From Clostridiales bacterium (GTDB lineage: Bacteria; Bacillota; Clostridia; Christensenellales; Aristaeellaceae): a DNA stretch of 9,593 bases. Of this stretch, positions 6,911 to 9,593 are shown piece by piece. The stretch is from contig JAHZHX010000073.1 in NCBI GenBank assembly GCA_019420065.1, positions 1 to 9,593 of the forward strand. Direction: 5' to 3'. Position numbers and translations under genes: made by a program. Each line of letters starts with the position of its first letter. Position 1 is the stretch's first letter. Under the pieces are notes generated by a model. It was not told where the DNA came from. It saw nothing but the letters and a program-made list of their open reading frames with translations, and did no database searches.

Positions 6911-6925
6911 GTATTTCACCGTTTC

Positions 6926-8398
6926 TTACTTGATATAGCCAATGTTCGTCAGCTGCACGGTCGCGTCGTCCAGGTACGCCTGCAGCTTATAGGACTTGTA
7001 AAGCGAATTGATAAAATCATCATACTCGGCCATGCTGCGGGAGCCGTAGATGAACTGCGCGGTCTGCTCCAGCACATACGCCCTGATGTCGGCCACGTTC
7101 ACGCCGTCGGGCTGCTCCACCATGGCGCCGTAGTGGTAAATCATGTTGACTTCCTTGTCGCAGTACTCGATAATATCGGCGCAGTTGGCGAACTTGGTCA
7201 TGCAGTAAGTCATATCGTCGCGGCCGACGAATTGCAGGGCGTAGCCGTAGGTCAATTCGTCCATCTTGGGCAGCTTCACCACGGTGTCGCCATCCATTTC
7301 ATAATGCACGCCTTCCAGGCCGTAGGACAGCAGGCGGTCGCCCTCGGTGGTGCTGATGTACTCAAACAGCCGCAGCACCGCGTCCAGCTTTTCAGGCTCG
7401 TCCGCCAGATCGGCGCTGAGGGCGTACACCGCGTCATAACCGGAGGCGGACTGCGCCGCGCCGGACACGCCGTATTCGGTCGCAATGCACTTTTCCATGG
7501 GCTTCCACTCGGCGTCGGGGAACACGGCCTTGAGGGAATCCACCTGCGCGGGCTTGTTGTAGTTCGCCCAGCCGCCATAGCAAATACCGACCTTGCCGGT
7601 GGCCATCTTCTCCAGCAGGTTGCTGTTGGTGTTGGAAATGATTTCGGGATCGACCACACCCGCCTCCACAAAGGTGCGGATGGTTTCCAGCGCCAGTCTG
7701 AATTCGGGCAGCGTGCAGCCCAGCACCGCCTTGCCGTCGCGGATGAGCATGTCCGCGGGGCCGGCTACGCCAAAGGCAGTATAGAAGCCGTCAAAGGCCG
7801 AACGGTTGTACTTGGAATCATAAGTGCCCGACAGTGCATAGGTATCGTTCTTTCCGTTGCCGTCCAGGTCGGCATTGTTGAAGGCCACAGCAACCTCCAG
7901 CAGTTCCTCAAAGGTTTCGGGCGCCTTGAGGTTCAGTTTCTCCAGCCAGTCGGTACGGATGTACCAGCAGTTGTAGTTGCCCTCGCCGCGGCGGGGAATG
8001 GCGTAAATATCGCCGTCAAAGCTGACGCGGCCCCAGGCCAGATCGTCAAAGAGCGCCGCCAGGCTGGGCATACGCTCCATATAGCCGGTAAGGTTGAGCA
8101 GCACCTCGGATTCGTAATAGCTCTTGAGGTTATTGATGTTGCTGATGCGGAACACATCAGGCACCGTGCCGCCGGCAATACGGGCCACCAGGCTGCTTTC
8201 GTCGCCGCCCGTGCTCTCGATGGTGATGTTGACGCCCAAGCGCTTCTCCAGCTCGGGGACAACGGGATCGGATTCGGGTATGGTCACGCTCACGCCGAAG
8301 ATCGTGATATCGACCGGGTCGTTTTGCGCCATGGCGGCGGGCAGAAATGCCGTCAGCAGCGCCAGGCACAGGATGAGAGCCGCGAAACGTTTTTTCAT
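6926..8398 (-). CDS. Extracellular solute-binding protein (family 1, LplA-like) of a CUT1-type ABC transporter
   Basis: 490 residues from the ATG at 8398, preceded by AGGAGG at 8408-8413 (9 nt spacing). The frame is open further upstream, but the signal peptide starts here: MKKR, a hydrophobic core, then a type I cleavage site AMA|Q after about residue 24. There is no lipobox, since the only early Cys (residue 11) sits in the hydrophobic core after Leu-Ile-Leu. The mature protein has the usual two-lobed binding-protein features: PVVPELEKRLGVNI (about 45-58), GTVPDVF (77-83), and DLDGNGKND (177-185), an EF-hand-like acidic loop often seen in this family. It would capture a sugar or oligosaccharide outside the cell and deliver it to the two permeases encoded upstream. 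It has its own probable promoter and a hairpin behind it. Specificity cannot be read from the sequence. Confidence 0.93.
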   Translation of the reverse strand: MKKRFAALILCLALLTAFLPAAMAQNDPVDITIFGVSVTIPESDPVVPELEKRLGVNITIESTGGDESSLVARIAGGTVPDVFRISNINNLKSYYESEVLLNLTGYMERMPSLAALFDDLAWGRVSFDGDIYAIPRRGEGNYNCWYIRTDWLEKLNLKAPETFEELLEVAVAFNNADLDGNGKNDTYALSGTYDSKYNRSAFDGFYTAFGVAGPADMLIRDGKAVLGCTLPEFRLALETIRTFVEAGVVDPEIISNTNSNLLEKMATGKVGICYGGWANYNKPAQVDSLKAVFPDAEWKPMEKCIATEYGVSGAAQSASGYDAVYALSADLADEPEKLDAVLRLFEYISTTEGDRLLSYGLEGVHYEMDGDTVVKLPKMDELTYGYALQFVGRDDMTYCMTKFANCADIIEYCDKEVNMIYHYGAMVEQPDGVNVADIRAYVLEQTAQFIYGSRSMAEYDDFINSLYKSYKLQAYLDDATVQLTNIGYIK

Positions 8399-8420
8399 GG
8401 TTGGGATCCTCCTCATACAT

Positions 8421-8448
8421 ATTATAAGGCTTTGCCTTACAGAATCAA
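8421..8448 (-). promoter_or_regulatory. Probable internal sigma-A-type promoter for the binding-protein gene
   Basis: On the - strand, TTGATT (8443-8448) and a perfect TATAAT (8421-8426) are separated by 16 nt. The -35 box overlaps the stop codon of the upstream permease gene. The expected start near 8414 lies just before the AGGAGG site, giving a leader of only about 15 nt. The spacer contains a short palindrome (AAGGC/GCCTT, 8426-8438) that could be an operator or part of an mRNA hairpin. The surrounding DNA is clearly more AT-rich than the coding DNA. Confidence 0.55.
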
Positions 8449-9299
8449 CCCTTGATTGAACCCAGCATGATACCCTGAGTAAAATACTTTTGCAGAAAGG
8501 GATATACCGCGATGATGGGAATGGCGGAGACAACCACGCCCGCCATCTGCAGGGTACGGGTCGGCACCACCACGTCCGACTCCATTTTGTTGGCGCGGCT
8601 GAGCATCTCGCGCAGCACCACCTGTAGCGTGCGGCGGCTGGATGAGGAAATGTAGAGAATGCTGTTGAAATACGCGTTCCAGTGGCTCACGCCATACATC
8701 AGGCCGATGGTCGCCATAATGGGCATGGACACCGGCAGAATGATCGAAAAAAGAATGCGGAATTCCTTTGCGCCGTCCATGCGCGCGCTTTCATGCAGCG
8801 CTTGGTCGATGCCCGAAAAAAATGTGCGCGTGATCAAAAGCGTATAGGGCGAGATCAGCGCCGGGATCATTAGCGACCAGAGCGTGTCAAGCAGGCCGGT
8901 ATCCTTGACCACCAGGTAAGTGGGCACCATCCCGCCCGAGATCAGCATGGGGATCAGGCAGAAAAACGTCCAGAACCGGCGTCCGATCAGATCCTTTTTG
9001 CTCAGCGCATAGGCCATCAGCACGGTCGCCGCCAGGTTCATGGCCGTGCCCGCTACGGTAATGAGCACCGTATTGGCAAAGCACTGCGCCACATACGGCT
9101 CCTGCCAGAAAAGGCTGTATGCTTCCAGGGTGATCTGGCGGGGGATCAGTACCACGCCGCCCTGGCGCAGATACTCGTTGTAGGGCGTAAGCGATACAAT
9201 GACCACATACAGCATCGGGAAAAAGCATACCAGGCCAATCAGTCCCAGCAGCAGATACACAACGGCGTTATAGACCCGGTCGCGGCGATAGCTTACCAC
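8445..9299 (-). CDS. ABC transporter permease, LplC/YcjP-like (CUT1 type)
   Basis: 284 residues from GTG at 9299; a GGGGGGA run just upstream favours it over a TTG at 9314 in the same frame, which has no ribosome binding site. Six membrane segments are expected: the first at about 11-35, others around 70-97, 107-129, 138-160, 183-205 and 247-267. The EAA loop that docks on the ATPase is HESARMDGAKEFRILFSIILP (about 168-188), with the conserved Gly and Leu-Pro. The C-terminus ends in QKYFTQGIMLGSIKG, typical of this subfamily. The start overlaps the end of the preceding permease gene by 7 nt. No ATP-binding subunit gene is seen in this window; CUT1 transporters of Bacillota commonly share an MsmX-like ATPase encoded elsewhere. 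Confidence 0.95.
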   Translation of the reverse strand: MVSYRRDRVYNAVVYLLLGLIGLVCFFPMLYVVIVSLTPYNEYLRQGGVVLIPRQITLEAYSLFWQEPYVAQCFANTVLITVAGTAMNLAATVLMAYALSKKDLIGRRFWTFFCLIPMLISGGMVPTYLVVKDTGLLDTLWSLMIPALISPYTLLITRTFFSGIDQALHESARMDGAKEFRILFSIILPVSMPIMATIGLMYGVSHWNAYFNSILYISSSSRRTLQVVLREMLSRANKMESDVVVPTRTLQMAGVVVSAIPIIAVYPFLQKYFTQGIMLGSIKG

Positions 9300-9593
9300 A
9301 TCGATTCCCCCCAACGCTTGGAAATTGTATTGACCGTGACCACCATTACAAAGCTGATGACCGACTTGAACAGACCCACGGCGCTGGACAAGGGAATGTT
9401 GAACTTTTCAAAGCCCATGCGGTACACCCAGGTATCGATGATATCCACCGTGGAGTATACGCCCTCGTTGTACATTACATAGATCTGATCAAAGCCCGCG
9501 TCCAGCACGCTGCCGCAGCGCAGGATCAGCGTCATGACAATCACGCCGGCAATGCAGGGCAGGGTGATATAGCGGATGGTCTGCGCCCGGGTC
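9293..9593 (-). CDS. ABC transporter permease, LplB-like, C-terminal part (runs off the window)
   Basis: The last 100 codons of the first permease of the pair; the frame is open to the window edge. It contains the late part of the EAA loop (TIRYITLPCIAG, with the Ile-x-Leu-Pro end), then the conserved FDQIYVMYNEGVYSTVDIIDTWVYR segment, split here as FDQIYVMYN and DIIDTWVYR, followed by a last membrane helix (AVGLFKSVISFVMVVTVNTISK) and the RWGE end. This pattern is characteristic of LplB/YteP-type sugar permeases. It would pair with the LplC-like protein to form the membrane channel. A GTG at 9544 is internal and not the start. Confidence 0.93.
   Translation of the reverse strand, partial: TRAQTIRYITLPCIAGVIVMTLILRCGSVLDAGFDQIYVMYNEGVYSTVDIIDTWVYRMGFEKFNIPLSSAVGLFKSVISFVMVVTVNTISKRWGESMW

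Noticed and set aside
6857..6919. Upstream extension of the oxidoreductase frame to 6919
   Set aside because: It would overlap the hairpin and has no ribosome binding site. The strong GGAGG and the Rossmann start place the beginning at 6856 (or 6859).
7133..8455. 440-codon open frame on the + strand opposite the solute-binding protein
   Set aside because: Antisense to a complete gene with signal peptide and ribosome binding site; composition is that of a reverse-complement shadow.
8399..8533. Upstream extension of the binding-protein frame to 8533
   Set aside because: It overlaps the end of the permease gene and would bury the signal peptide. The AGGAGG at 8408-8413 and the MKKR signal start fix the start at 8398.

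Overview
The window looks like a chromosomal segment of a fairly GC-rich Bacillota (Clostridia-type) bacterium. The evidence is tRNA genes with encoded CCA ends, strong AGGAGG-type ribosome binding sites, several GTG starts, and a LplB/LplC-type sugar permease operon with a YesM/YesN two-component system. I cannot name a species from sequence alone.

Layout on the + strand, 1-814: the 3' part of a tRNA-Gly(UCC), a complete tRNA-Lys(CUU), a very clear intrinsic terminator, then a single GNAT acetyltransferase gene. Positions 815-1126 hold no protein gene. This stretch is a compact structured repeat element: two near-identical terminator hairpins flank a roughly 200-nt insert with imperfect terminal inverted repeats and several internal hairpins. 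It lies between convergent transcription units.

Layout on the - strand, 9593 down to 1127: one operon-like run. In transcription order it contains the end of a LplB-type permease (cut by the window edge), a LplC-type permease, a secreted solute-binding protein, a large FAD-dependent oxidoreductase with two Rossmann-like halves, a YesN-type response regulator that is split by an apparent frameshift, and a YesM-type sensor histidine kinase. Gaps are short (7-nt overlap, 46, about 70, 46, about 1 and 6 nt). An internal promoter precedes the binding protein gene and a hairpin follows it, so that gene can probably be expressed at a different level from its neighbours.

Working model (inference): the histidine kinase senses an extracellular cue, possibly the sugar or oligosaccharide itself, and the AraC-type regulator controls the transporter/oxidoreductase operon. 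The transporter lacks an ATPase gene here and would rely on a shared MsmX-like ATPase. The oxidoreductase would act on the imported compound or a product of it. In this exact sequence the regulator is broken between its receiver and DNA-binding parts, so the circuit is either inactive, encoded as two polypeptides, or the break is a sequence error.

The points most worth a second look are the nested repeat element at 849-1125, the two-halved oxidoreductase, the regulator frameshift, and the promoter/hairpin pair around the binding protein gene.
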